From Spirochaetales bacterium (GTDB lineage: Bacteria > Spirochaetota > Spirochaetia > DSM-2461): a stretch of 64,000 nucleotides of DNA. Of the stretch, positions 35,947 through 44,090 are shown one piece after another. Location: NCBI GenBank assembly GCA_022360655.1, contig JAKSCK010000039.1:1-64000 (forward strand), in the 5' to 3' direction. The position numbers were made by a program, and so were the translations under genes. The notes under the pieces are model-generated. The model was not told where the DNA came from. It saw only the letters and a list, made by a program, of their open reading frames with translations, and did not search any database. Each line of letters starts with the position of its first letter. The first letter of the stretch is position 1.

Positions 35947-35952
35947 TATAAT
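35947..35952 (+). promoter_or_regulatory. Candidate -10 box before the TPR membrane protein gene
   Basis: A perfect TATAAT lies 31 bases before the ATG at 35983. No strong -35 box is found (TTTCAT at 17 bp is weak). Confidence 0.35.
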
Positions 35953-35982
35953 CATCCCCACAACACTATAGCCGAGGCCCAT

Positions 35983-37332
35983 ATGCCGCAAGCGGGAAAC
36001 GACGAAGAGATTGCCGCCGAATCCACTCTACGCCAATTCATCTCAGCTCTGGAGCAATGGCCGGAACATCGTCCCCCTCAACCCCAAGAATATAGAGAAC
36101 TCAAAGCCCAATTCCCCTTAGATGAAGCCCGCCGAGAAAAGTTGGCCTTGCTGGCGGAAAATCATGTTCGGCGCGCTAGAACGGCTCAAAAAGCTGGCTC
36201 TTATGATCAGGCGGCCGCCGAACTTTCCCGTGCCGCCCAATTGCGTCCCATGGATCCTCGTCCCCGAGTGGAATTGGCTGATGTATATCTCCAACGATCT
36301 TTAGAACGAGGCTATGAGCGCAAAGATCGCCAGAAAGCTCTCTCCATGGCACGTGCGGCCCTGACCCTGCATCCTGGGAATCGAGAGGCTCGTGATTTTT
36401 TAAAAAGCTATCGGCGGATGAATACCGATTTTCGATTTGCGAAGATTCGTCGGTACAGCCTTCCTCTCCTTGTGCTTATTCTGGCCATTTCCATATTGGC
36501 ATGGTGGAGAAGAGAATGGATTCTTTCTGTAATAGATCCCCCTCCCCTCCCCCCTCTTCAGCGATCATTTCTTCCAAGAAGACCCGTGCAACAACGGGAG
36601 ATCCCTGCAGGATTTACAAGTCAAGCCAATTCAGGTGCATTCCCCGGAGGGGAGATCCTGACATCAGAAGTGGGAAGAAAAAATGGATTGAGCTACCTCA
36701 AAGTCCTGGGACGAGTCCAAGCAGGGGCTTCAGGAATTCAGGACATGGAGTTGTCATTGATTGGGAGAGGACGAGAGGAAGAGATACTCTTTACGCTCCC
36801 GGTTACGGTGCACCACGAATCTCAAGCTCCTCTCATTGCGGGAGATTCACTGTCCTTCCATATCTTTCACTGGCTCAACTCCGATGAAACTCAGGTTGAG
36901 CAATTAGAAGTTATACCTTCTGACTGGAATCCCTATGAATCACAAATTCTAAGAAGTGAATCCCTCCCACTGCTCTGGGAAACACCCCCTCCAGAAGGTG
37001 CGATGCTAGACGCTCAGATACGGCAACAGGAATGGATTGAAGCCTACGATCGTCAAGTGCTTGTGGTGGATGTGAGCATCAGCAACTTGGGAACTCGGCC
37101 ACTAGAATCCCTCAATGTCCAATTAGGTTTTGAGGGTTTAGAAGAGGGAAGCATCACCCATCTCATTGCTCCTGAGGATGCTCCTTTGGAACGGCAAGAA
37201 CGAAGAGTGTGGAGAAGTTTAATTTCTCAACCTCTGGATGCAAACCGAGATCTTCTGAACCTTGTTCTACGGGTTCAGTCTGCGGATGTGCTGTCATCTT
37301 GGGATGAGTTTTCCAATCTATCCTCGCCTTGA
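35983..37332 (+). CDS. TPR membrane protein, 449 aa
   Basis: The N-terminal 150 residues, cytoplasmic by prediction, contain TPR-type helices (AQKAGSYDQAAAELSRAAQLRPMDPRPRVELADVYL). A single transmembrane helix follows (PLLVLILAISILAWW, about residues 165-180). The outside part has a Pro-rich linker and two beta-sandwich-like regions; the last has VLVVDVSISNLGTRPLESLNVQLGF, as in DUF-type adhesion or C2-like folds. Function unknown. ATG at 35983 is chosen over a TTG at 35932 because GAGG lies six bases before it. The last 58 bases overlap the convergent trpR gene. Confidence 0.72.
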   Translation: MPQAGNDEEIAAESTLRQFISALEQWPEHRPPQPQEYRELKAQFPLDEARREKLALLAENHVRRARTAQKAGSYDQAAAELSRAAQLRPMDPRPRVELADVYLQRSLERGYERKDRQKALSMARAALTLHPGNREARDFLKSYRRMNTDFRFAKIRRYSLPLLVLILAISILAWWRREWILSVIDPPPLPPLQRSFLPRRPVQQREIPAGFTSQANSGAFPGGEILTSEVGRKNGLSYLKVLGRVQAGASGIQDMELSLIGRGREEEILFTLPVTVHHESQAPLIAGDSLSFHIFHWLNSDETQVEQLEVIPSDWNPYESQILRSESLPLLWETPPPEGAMLDAQIRQQEWIEAYDRQVLVVDVSISNLGTRPLESLNVQLGFEGLEEGSITHLIAPEDAPLERQERRVWRSLISQPLDANRDLLNLVLRVQSADVLSSWDEFSNLSSP

Positions 37333-37628
37333 ACAGTCCGTCCTTTTTCAAATTGACGAATCATGGATGCAAACGGAGAAGCCTCTTTTTTGAGCTCTCT
37401 TGAACCTCTGGTGATTTTGCAAAGACTCAAGCCAAGCTCACGAGAAATTGCTCGTTGAGACATTCCTCGATCAATCAGCCGAACAAGGGTCCAACGAGAG
37501 GAAATATCATCCACTTCATTCCCTGTGAATAAGCTTTCCAGAAAGGCATGAATTAATGCAGGATCATCCGTTGCGGCCAGAGCAAGGGACAATTCTTTCA
37601 AAGGCGTGGGATCAACATCATCATACAT
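37275..37628 (-). CDS. Trp repressor family regulator
   Basis: A 117-aa helical protein with the TrpR pattern: helices around residues 10-50, FTGNEVDDISSRWTLVRLI, then the helix-turn-helix MSQRAISRELGLSLCKITRGSRELK, close to the [21 protein letters not shown] type. A 35-residue tail rich in Ser/Asp/Gln is extra. TrpR binds operators when charged with tryptophan; whether this one uses tryptophan is not shown, since no trp gene lies in the window. A good promoter is so close that the mRNA would have almost no leader. The 3' end overlaps the convergent TPR gene by 58 bases. Confidence 0.82.
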   Translation of the reverse strand: MYDDVDPTPLKELSLALAATDDPALIHAFLESLFTGNEVDDISSRWTLVRLIDRGMSQRAISRELGLSLCKITRGSRELKKEASPFASMIRQFEKGRTVQGEDRLENSSQDDSTSAD

Positions 37629-37636
37629 ACAAGGCC

Positions 37637-37666
37637 ACTATAGATTCCGACTTCCAAACCCGTCAA
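37637..37666 (-). promoter_or_regulatory. Promoter of the trpR-family gene
   Basis: TTGACG (37661-37666), an 18-bp spacer and TATAGT (37637-37642) on the minus strand. The start would fall within a few bases of the ATG at 37628, which predicts a leaderless or nearly leaderless mRNA. Confidence 0.65.
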
Positions 37667-37674
37667 CATCACAG

Positions 37675-37727
37675 TTTTTAGAACATTTTTTAGAACCAAG
37701 ACTCTCTGGAACTGTCTTCTAAAAAAT
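37675..37727. repeat. AT-rich direct and inverted repeats upstream of trpR-family gene
   Basis: TTTTTAGAAC occurs at 37675-37684 and 37687-37696, 12 bp apart. The 11-bp arm ATTTTTTAGAA (37685-37695) has a perfect inverted copy at 37717-37727 across a 21-base spacer. It lies between the ntrC-like stop and the trpR promoter and could be an operator array, an UP-like element or a weak transcript end. Confidence 0.5.
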
Positions 37728-37772
37728 ACTTGGAGAAAAGGCCCTCTTCGTCTCAAAGAACGCCCCCATAAA

Positions 37773-39149
37773 TCAAAGCGACTTTAAGAACTCTTCTTCC
37801 ATTCCAAAATCATGGATTTTCCGATGTAAGGTTTTTCGACCAATTCCTAAGACCTCAGCCGTTCGACTTTTATTGCCTGATTGCGCATGCAAGTTTGCTC
37901 GTATGATGAGTTTTTCTGCCTCTGCCATGGGGAGTCCAAGAGGGACAAGAACACCATTTTCCTCACCACCTTTGCTCAAATGGGAGGGAAGATCTTCCAC
38001 TCCAATAAAATCTCCACGGCTCATCACCACCGCACTTTCCATCACATTTCGTAATTCTCGTACATTCCCTGGCCAACGATAAGAACGAAGAACCATGGCC
38101 GCCTTGGGTTCAAGTCCCTGCACACTTTTGCCATTCTCTTCTGCGCATTCTTCCAAGAATCGTGATGCAAGAAGAGGAATATCATCCGGTCGTTCTCGCA
38201 ATGGTGGAAGATGAAGATTCACCACATTCAAACGATAATACAAATCCTCCCGAAACCGGCCAGCATCCACCTCTGCCTTCAAATCCCGATTTGTTGCAGC
38301 AATGATTCGAACATCCACATGAAGCGTGCTTTCGCCTCCAACCCGTTCAAAACTCCGTTCCTGGAGAACGCGAAGAATCTTTATTTGAACGGAAGGGTCA
38401 ATCTCACCTATTTCATCAAGAAAGATGGTTCCTCCATTGGCCAATTCAAAGCGCCCCTTCCTCTGGGAGGAGGCTCCAGTAAACGCCCCTTTCTCATGGC
38501 CAAAAAGTTCCGATTCTAAGAGTGATTCAGAGAGAGCGGCACAATGAACCTTGATGAGGGGAGAGTCCTTTCGAGGAGAGGAAGAATGAAGGGCGTTGGC
38601 AACCAACTCCTTTCCTGTCCCACTTTCCCCAGTGATGAGCACACTCGCCCGTGTGGGAGCCACTTGATCAATCATTTCAAAGATTCGTGACATTGGAGCA
38701 CTTTTTCCCAATAGTTGTGCCCCATTTTTCCTCTTCTCTAAGCGGCTCACTTCATCCTGAAGTTCTTGATGCTTTCGAGCCAGCTCTCGTCGTCCAAGAG
38801 CTCGCTTCACAAGGAGCCCCAGTCGATCAAGATTGACGGGTTTGGTTAAAAAATCATAGGCACCATCCCGCATGGCCTGAACCGCATTATCCACAGTTCC
38901 ATGGCCGGTAAGGATGATGACCGGTACGGTGGGATAAGAGGACGTGACTCGCTTCAGCAACTCCTCTCCAGACAGTTTGGGCATTCTCAAATCAGCAATG
39001 ATCAAATCAATCTCGGCTTTGAGCATCACCTTCAGAGCTTCTTGCCCATCTTCCGCCTGATAAACCTCATATCCATCCATTTCCAGGGCTTTGGCTAAAC
39101 CACTACGAATGTTCTTTTCATCATCAACAACAAGCAAACGAAATTGCAT
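37773..39149 (-). CDS. NtrC-family sigma-54-dependent response regulator
   Basis: A 458-aa activator with three parts: receiver (1-120, acidic pair VVDDEKN, acceptor Asp in IIADLRMPK, Lys in FLTKPVN); AAA+ domain (about 145-370) with Walker [12 protein letters not shown], the sigma-54-contacting GAFTGA, and Walker [14 protein letters not shown]; Fis-type helix-turn-helix at the end ([21 protein letters not shown]). It drives sigma-54 promoters upon phosphorylation by the kinase three bases upstream. Treponema has a similar pair, often named AtoC/AtoS; the target here is unknown. It is the last gene of the murG operon. Confidence 0.93.
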   Translation of the reverse strand: MQFRLLVVDDEKNIRSGLAKALEMDGYEVYQAEDGQEALKVMLKAEIDLIIADLRMPKLSGEELLKRVTSSYPTVPVIILTGHGTVDNAVQAMRDGAYDFLTKPVNLDRLGLLVKRALGRRELARKHQELQDEVSRLEKRKNGAQLLGKSAPMSRIFEMIDQVAPTRASVLITGESGTGKELVANALHSSSPRKDSPLIKVHCAALSESLLESELFGHEKGAFTGASSQRKGRFELANGGTIFLDEIGEIDPSVQIKILRVLQERSFERVGGESTLHVDVRIIAATNRDLKAEVDAGRFREDLYYRLNVVNLHLPPLRERPDDIPLLASRFLEECAEENGKSVQGLEPKAAMVLRSYRWPGNVRELRNVMESAVVMSRGDFIGVEDLPSHLSKGGEENGVLVPLGLPMAEAEKLIIRANLHAQSGNKSRTAEVLGIGRKTLHRKIHDFGMEEEFLKSL

Positions 39150-39152
39150 GGT

Positions 39153-40307
39153 TTAACCTCCTGAAAGTAGCTTATGTTCCCCTTGAGGAACAGGAAGAAG
39201 AATACGAAAGGTGGTTCCACGGCCAACAGAAGAATCCATTTGAATATCTCCTCCATGCTCTTTCACCACTTTGTACACCACCGTGAGCCCTAATCCAGAA
39301 CCTGTATCTCGAGTTGTAAAATAGGGTTCAAAGATCTTGCCCTGAAGCTCTTCTGGGATTCCTGTACCAGTATCACTCACAATGATGGAGGCATTATCTC
39401 CTTCATACCGAGTTTGCACACGAAGTTCCCCTCCCTCAGGCATTGCGGCCACTGCATTCTTCACCAGGTTAAGGAGTGCCCGTTTCATGGCTCCCTCATC
39501 CAAAGGTATCAAGGGAAGTTCGTCATCCAGAAGAGGCACCACAGCCACGTGTGCTTCCTGAGCTTCAAAGCGCACAAACTGAAGCAAATCCGTTACCAAT
39601 CCATTCAGATCGGCATGACTTGGCCGAGAATCTCGAGGACGAACAGCAAAGAGATAATCGGATAAAACCGAATTCAACCGATCCACCTCTTCCTCAAGTA
39701 CCTCAACCGAATCCCGTAAATCCTCAGCAGGAGCACAATCCCCTTTCATCTGCCTTTTCATCAATTGAAGATGAATACTCATGGAAGCGAGGGGGTTTTT
39801 AATCTCATGGGCCACACCTGCGGCCATGGTGGTGAGAGAGGCCAGACTTTCCGCTCTCTTCAGTCGTGCAGCCTCTGCACGGATTTCTGTCACATCCTCA
39901 ACATAGAGCATGCTGCCCTTTATACGTCCTCGATCCACAAGTGGAAGTATTCCACATCCAAGAATCAGGGATCGACCACGGAGCATGATTGGAAAATCAC
40001 GCATGGGGGCCCCTTGATCAGCTTCCAGAGCCTCCCTTACAGCTTGAGCAAGTTCGCCACTTGAGATGGCCTCCCAGGCCAATTGATCAATGGGATCATC
40101 ATAGGAAAGAGGGAGCAATCGACGAGCGGGGGTGTTGATCATCATGACTCGATTCTCTTGATTCATGACCATCACACCACCAGGAATGGAAGAAAGAACC
40201 ATTTCTAATTGCTCATTGTCACTCACCAAATCCCCCACAAGACTGTGGAGTCGATCTTGATCAAGACGATCCAGACTCTTGAGTGCCCGACGGATGTGCT
40301 TACGCAT
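39153..40307 (-). CDS. Sensor histidine kinase (NtrB/AtoS-like)
   Basis: A 384-aa kinase. A PAS-like domain (about 40-150, with SSIPGGVMVMNQENRVMMIN) is followed by HisKA with AAGVAHEIKNPLASM (phospho-His) and a HATPase domain with NLVKNAVAAMP (N), VSDTGTGIPEE (G1) and GSGLGLTVVYKV (G2). With the downstream regulator it forms a two-component pair. ATG at 40307 is chosen because GGAG lies seven bases upstream; earlier in-frame starts extend far into the previous gene. It overlaps that gene by eight bases. No transmembrane segment remains with this start, so it is probably cytoplasmic. Confidence 0.9.
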   Translation of the reverse strand: MRKHIRRALKSLDRLDQDRLHSLVGDLVSDNEQLEMVLSSIPGGVMVMNQENRVMMINTPARRLLPLSYDDPIDQLAWEAISSGELAQAVREALEADQGAPMRDFPIMLRGRSLILGCGILPLVDRGRIKGSMLYVEDVTEIRAEAARLKRAESLASLTTMAAGVAHEIKNPLASMSIHLQLMKRQMKGDCAPAEDLRDSVEVLEEEVDRLNSVLSDYLFAVRPRDSRPSHADLNGLVTDLLQFVRFEAQEAHVAVVPLLDDELPLIPLDEGAMKRALLNLVKNAVAAMPEGGELRVQTRYEGDNASIIVSDTGTGIPEELQGKIFEPYFTTRDTGSGLGLTVVYKVVKEHGGDIQMDSSVGRGTTFRILLPVPQGEHKLLSGG

Positions 40308-41469
40308 GAGGGGCTCCAAGAGCCACATGAAGACTTTTGAGAACCAGAGAATGCGGTAAATTGAGACTCTCCGTTCGTAAACGTGCATCCCGAATCAAAG
40401 CCACTTCCCGTTGATACTGTTGATGAGCAGGTTGGTCATCCTGTTCCCATCGTCGCCTCAATTCCAGCAATAAGGCTTCCAAGAAGACAACAAAGTCTCC
40501 ATGATCCTTTCCACTGAGCCCCTCAGGTAAAGCAGGGATGCCTTCTTTTGCCCCATCAAGAAACTGAGAAGCTTTGCTCTGGAGTTCATGAGAAGGTCCG
40601 CTTTTTCGGGAACGAAAAAACTCTCCTAAACCTCCCCAACGGTCCTCTTCCTCACGAAAGACTCGTCGAAGGACATCGGCCTCTTCCGCCACTCGTCTTC
40701 CTCGAAAAGCATAATCTCTCAATCGGGAAACAATGGTTGGAAGCAAGAGAGATTTGCGATCTGTAATGAGAATGGCTGTGGTATCAGCAGGGGGTTCCTC
40801 AAGAAATTTCAACAGGGCATTGCGGGAGGCATCGGGCATTTTATCTGCTCCATCCAAAATGATGGTTTTATGATCACCACTGGCAGAATGAACAGCCCAA
40901 CTTGTGATGCGTCGGACCTGGGAAACAGGAAGTTGACTGGGCAAGGTTTTTTGAAGAAGGGCACAATCCTCTTTCAAGGCCTTAATGGCTTTTTTTAGTT
41001 CTCTTCTTCCTGGAAGGGCTTTACCAGGTAAAAGCACATCCACCGTTTCTGCAAGCCGTTCCATACTGGTTCGAGCTTTCACAAGCTTTTTTTCATCCCC
41101 CTCCCAAAGGACAGGATCAAAGCGTCGTAGAAGTTTTCGTGCAGAACGAACAAGAAGATAACGTGGAGCATCCGATCCATCGCGAAGAAGCACATCAACA
41201 GCTGCATCAATTTCAGGTAGCAGGTCTCGATGACCAGCCAAAAGAGTTCGGGAATGGGCCAGAGCACGATGGGAGCGGCAATGTGCACAGGGACATTGCC
41301 ATCGCCCATCCTCTGCGCAGGAGAGTACACGAGCCAACTCAAGAGCAGCCGTGAGTTTTCCAGCATGGGCCGGTCCAGAGAATAAAAGCGCTGGAGGAAG
41401 ACTACCATCACTGGCATCTTTCACTAATCGATGAATCACCAAATCTTGGTGAAGGAGATTTTCAAACAT
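40300..41469 (-). CDS. DNA polymerase III delta-prime-like clamp-loader subunit
   Basis: A 389-aa protein of the delta-prime/gamma clamp-loader family: LLFSGPAHAGKLTAALELARVLSC with a degenerate Walker A, a zinc-type Cys set (CPCAHC), AIKA, then KTIILDGADKMPDASRNALLKFLEEPPADTTAILIT, the sensor-type region (SLLLPTIVSRL). The degenerate P-loop fits the non-ATPase delta-prime subunit. ATG at 41469 is chosen: GGAG lies seven bases upstream and homology begins there; the frame is open much further upstream but overlaps cvpA. It starts as TGATG at the CvpA stop. Confidence 0.82.
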   Translation of the reverse strand: MFENLLHQDLVIHRLVKDASDGSLPPALLFSGPAHAGKLTAALELARVLSCAEDGRWQCPCAHCRSHRALAHSRTLLAGHRDLLPEIDAAVDVLLRDGSDAPRYLLVRSARKLLRRFDPVLWEGDEKKLVKARTSMERLAETVDVLLPGKALPGRRELKKAIKALKEDCALLQKTLPSQLPVSQVRRITSWAVHSASGDHKTIILDGADKMPDASRNALLKFLEEPPADTTAILITDRKSLLLPTIVSRLRDYAFRGRRVAEEADVLRRVFREEEDRWGGLGEFFRSRKSGPSHELQSKASQFLDGAKEGIPALPEGLSGKDHGDFVVFLEALLLELRRRWEQDDQPAHQQYQREVALIRDARLRTESLNLPHSLVLKSLHVALGAPHA

Positions 41470-42005
41470 CACATCACTCCAGAGAGCGTTGGTATAAAGA
41501 GTTGACCCCAGGAACCTAAGAGGGCCAAGAGAAGACTCTCTCCTGCCACAGCAACAGCCGGCGGCCAAGGGAGCCTGAGAGTTGTTGCAGCCAGTATGGT
41601 TCCAAGAGCCAAACCACTGAGAACACCAACTGGTGCTCCCAGGATTCGCGACCAGAGGCTTCGCCCTGGCTTGGGAAATCGTGCCCGAAGGAGACGTCCC
41701 ACAACCAACATAACCACAAAAAGAAAGAGAGAAAACAAACCTGGTAGCACCGCAGCAAACTGAGCCATGACATATTGATCTTCCAAAATCAGCACCGCAA
41801 CACCTGGAGCTCCTGGATAGGTTTTTGGCGATATTCCGGAAAGGATGAGTACCAAAGACTCCAAGAATGGACCAAGCAAAAGCATGGCAAGAACAGCCAT
41901 CAGTGTCGCAACCAGGGTGTACAGCGCTCCTCGAAGTCCATTCCATGAGCCATAAATGCCAAAGATGAGGACAAGTAGAACAAAAGCGCTGTCTAAAAGA
42001 TTCAT
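41469..42005 (-). CDS. CvpA family membrane protein
   Basis: A 178-aa protein with four to five hydrophobic helices. The start LLDSAFVLLVLIFGIYGSWNGLRGALYTLVA is the CvpA signature of a helix followed by G-x-x-R-G. CvpA proteins are needed for colicin V production in E. coli, and more widely for envelope homeostasis. It overlaps murG by four bases (ATGA) and the delta-prime gene by one. Confidence 0.85.
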   Translation of the reverse strand: MNLLDSAFVLLVLIFGIYGSWNGLRGALYTLVATLMAVLAMLLLGPFLESLVLILSGISPKTYPGAPGVAVLILEDQYVMAQFAAVLPGLFSLFLFVVMLVVGRLLRARFPKPGRSLWSRILGAPVGVLSGLALGTILAATTLRLPWPPAVAVAGESLLLALLGSWGQLFIPTLSGVM

Positions 42006-43093
42006 GTTAAAACCGTCCCAAGAATCTTCACAATGGTATCCGCCGCATCCCGGGCCGGATAGGCTGTGAGATTCTTTGTCATGGATTCCAGTTGCACCTG
42101 ATCCTGAGAAAGAGCAAGGACAAGAGAGACAAAATCCTCCCAGCTGGCTCCCTCTGGTAGTGTTTTGGAAATACCCGCTTTTTCAGCTCGGAGGGCATTG
42201 CGAATTTGATCACCCCGTGAAGAACTGCGCAGGGGAACATAAATGGCCGGAGTTTTTGTTGCTGCAAGTTCCCAAACTGCAGAAGCTCCTGATCGAGCCA
42301 CAGCAAGATTGGCCGCGGCAAGAAAATGGGGCAACTCATTATGGATGAAAGGGAGAGGAAGATAGCCAGGCCGAGCCTGCACCTGAGAATTCCCTTCCCC
42401 AAACTGATGCACAATGGCCACATGCTCCAATAGCTGATCCAGGGATTGGGTGATGAGATCATTAATTTCCCGTGCCCCTTGAGATCCCCCCATCACGAAA
42501 AGAAGTGGACGGGAATCATCTGGAGCAAGCCCTGCCAAACGGCGCCCCTCCTCTACAGAACCTGAAAAAAGTGCATCACGAATGGGATTCCCCACCACGG
42601 AGACCTGTTTCTGATTTGCAGCAGATAAGTACGCTTTTGTTTCCTCATAGGCCAACAGAGGACGAGCCCCAAGTTTAAGATTTAAACGTGTGGCCAGTCC
42701 CGGATCAAAATCGGATTCATGCGTGAAGGTGGGAATCCCAAGCCATTTTGCCGCAGCAACGGGAGGGACACTCACAAATCCCCCTTTTGAGAATAAAAGA
42801 GCTGGTTTTTCCCGTCGAAGATATCGGATGGCACAAAAAATTCCCCCGATGATTCGAAACATATCCGTGAAATTTTGCCAGGAAAAGTATCGGCGCAATT
42901 TACCGGAAGGGATTCCATAAAAAGGGATTTGAGCATCGTTCAACCACTGCTCTTCCTTCCCCCCCTTTGACCCAATCCAAAACACTGTATGCCCGGCCTT
43001 CCGTAGACGTTCGGCAACGGGTAATGCCGGAAAAACATGGCCAGCGGTTCCTCCGCCAGTGAATGCAATGACTGATTTCTTTGAGCTACTCAT
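42002..43093 (-). CDS. murG: MurG, lipid II-forming GlcNAc transferase
   Basis: A 363-aa GT-B glycosyltransferase. FTGGGTAGHVFPALPVAERL is the N-terminal glycine loop, FSKGGFVSVPPVAAAKWLGIP the second G loop, MGGSQGAREINDL and ARSGASAVWELAATKTPAIYVPL the UDP-GlcNAc-binding part. It adds GlcNAc to undecaprenyl-PP-MurNAc-pentapeptide on the inner membrane face. It heads the operon murG-cvpA-delta prime-kinase-regulator. A Shine-Dalgarno sequence is not evident before the ATG. Confidence 0.96.
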   Translation of the reverse strand: MSSSKKSVIAFTGGGTAGHVFPALPVAERLRKAGHTVFWIGSKGGKEEQWLNDAQIPFYGIPSGKLRRYFSWQNFTDMFRIIGGIFCAIRYLRREKPALLFSKGGFVSVPPVAAAKWLGIPTFTHESDFDPGLATRLNLKLGARPLLAYEETKAYLSAANQKQVSVVGNPIRDALFSGSVEEGRRLAGLAPDDSRPLLFVMGGSQGAREINDLITQSLDQLLEHVAIVHQFGEGNSQVQARPGYLPLPFIHNELPHFLAAANLAVARSGASAVWELAATKTPAIYVPLRSSSRGDQIRNALRAEKAGISKTLPEGASWEDFVSLVLALSQDQVQLESMTKNLTAYPARDAADTIVKILGTVLT

Positions 43094-43166
43094 CGTGTTT
43101 TAGAGTACCAGCGGGAGCAGTTCGGCGGAACCCCTCGATACGGAAGGAGAATCCTCCATTCCCATC

Positions 43167-43973
43167 TTATGGCAATGAGAGGGGCTCATGCGTCATAAGC
43201 AAAAAATTGGGAAGGGCGCGATGAGCAAATCGTGGTGGAAAACTCTTCAGAACACCCATTTCACGCCACATGAGTCGAGCCGATCCTCCCCCATCCATGG
43301 CCAGGGCATCCATGGCACCAAGCGTATGGAGAAGAGCTCCTCCCTCTTCATAACTCAATCCCTTTCCATCCCGTCCCTCTGCGACAAAAAGAAAGACCTC
43401 ATGATCATTCCAACCAATGGCACAGAGGGCATCCCGAACAGAAACAGGCTGTTGGGGAACCCCCTGAACAAGAAGGGCATAAAACCCGCCAACCGCATCC
43501 TCAGTCCATTCCTTTTGATGTTCAGGTGAGAGCAAGTGAATCATTCCATCCCCATCCAAACCCAGAGCATCATGCCGGCCATCAGGCATGCTGTGGGTTT
43601 CTCCATTGGTTCTGAAGAATCCACTCACATTTTGCTCTTGATGAGCAAAGAATCGTATGGGGTCATGGGGAGATGCACTCATCACACCAAAAACATTCTC
43701 ATCCTGAAAGAAGGAAGGGGCATGTTGGGATTCCAGTGGTAATCTCTTTGGAGAGGAAATTTTGAGTCGATTCTCCTCTTTTGTGAAAACAAGCGCCACC
43801 CATTTCCCATCTGGATGCCCGCCCCGAAGCACCCGGAAAGAATCAAGTTGGATCTCCTGAATTGATGTGAAACCTGGGCCTTTTCCCGAAGAAAACACGG
43901 CATCATATGGGGCACCAGCACAGGAGACAAAGAGAATGACGATTGCCAAAAGGGTAGAAGGAAAAACTCGCAT
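43167..43973 (-). CDS. Phosphodiester glycosidase family lipoprotein (NAGPA/DUF2233-like)
   Basis: A 268-aa protein. MRVFPSTLLAIVILFVSC is a lipoprotein signal with Cys at about 18. The mature part matches the NAGPA/DUF2233 type: MSASPHDPIRFF, GRHDALGLDGDGMIHLL, and the hallmark DALAMDGGGSARLMW near the C terminus. These enzymes remove GlcNAc from GlcNAc-1-phosphodiesters, or in bacteria act on glycopolymers. ATG at 43973 is chosen as the signal start; a GTG at 44024 is in frame but would give a non-signal N terminus. It lies between the divergent GGDEF/EAL gene and murG. Confidence 0.82.
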   Translation of the reverse strand: MRVFPSTLLAIVILFVSCAGAPYDAVFSSGKGPGFTSIQEIQLDSFRVLRGGHPDGKWVALVFTKEENRLKISSPKRLPLESQHAPSFFQDENVFGVMSASPHDPIRFFAHQEQNVSGFFRTNGETHSMPDGRHDALGLDGDGMIHLLSPEHQKEWTEDAVGGFYALLVQGVPQQPVSVRDALCAIGWNDHEVFLFVAEGRDGKGLSYEEGGALLHTLGAMDALAMDGGGSARLMWREMGVLKSFPPRFAHRALPNFLLMTHEPLSLP

Positions 43974-44090
43974 GCTCTTGAGAATAACCGGTTTCTTCCC
44001 ACCATCCCAACCTGTGACTGCCACTTGATGCCTCCATGGCTTGGAGAAATTCAGCTATGCTCCATCCACAGAATTCGGTATGCTTCCACC

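Noticed and set aside
41470-41946. N-terminal extension of the delta-prime-like gene
   Set aside because: The frame is open through cvpA, but the extension is Cys/Gly/Ser-rich with no homology pattern; the ATG at 41469 has a good RBS.
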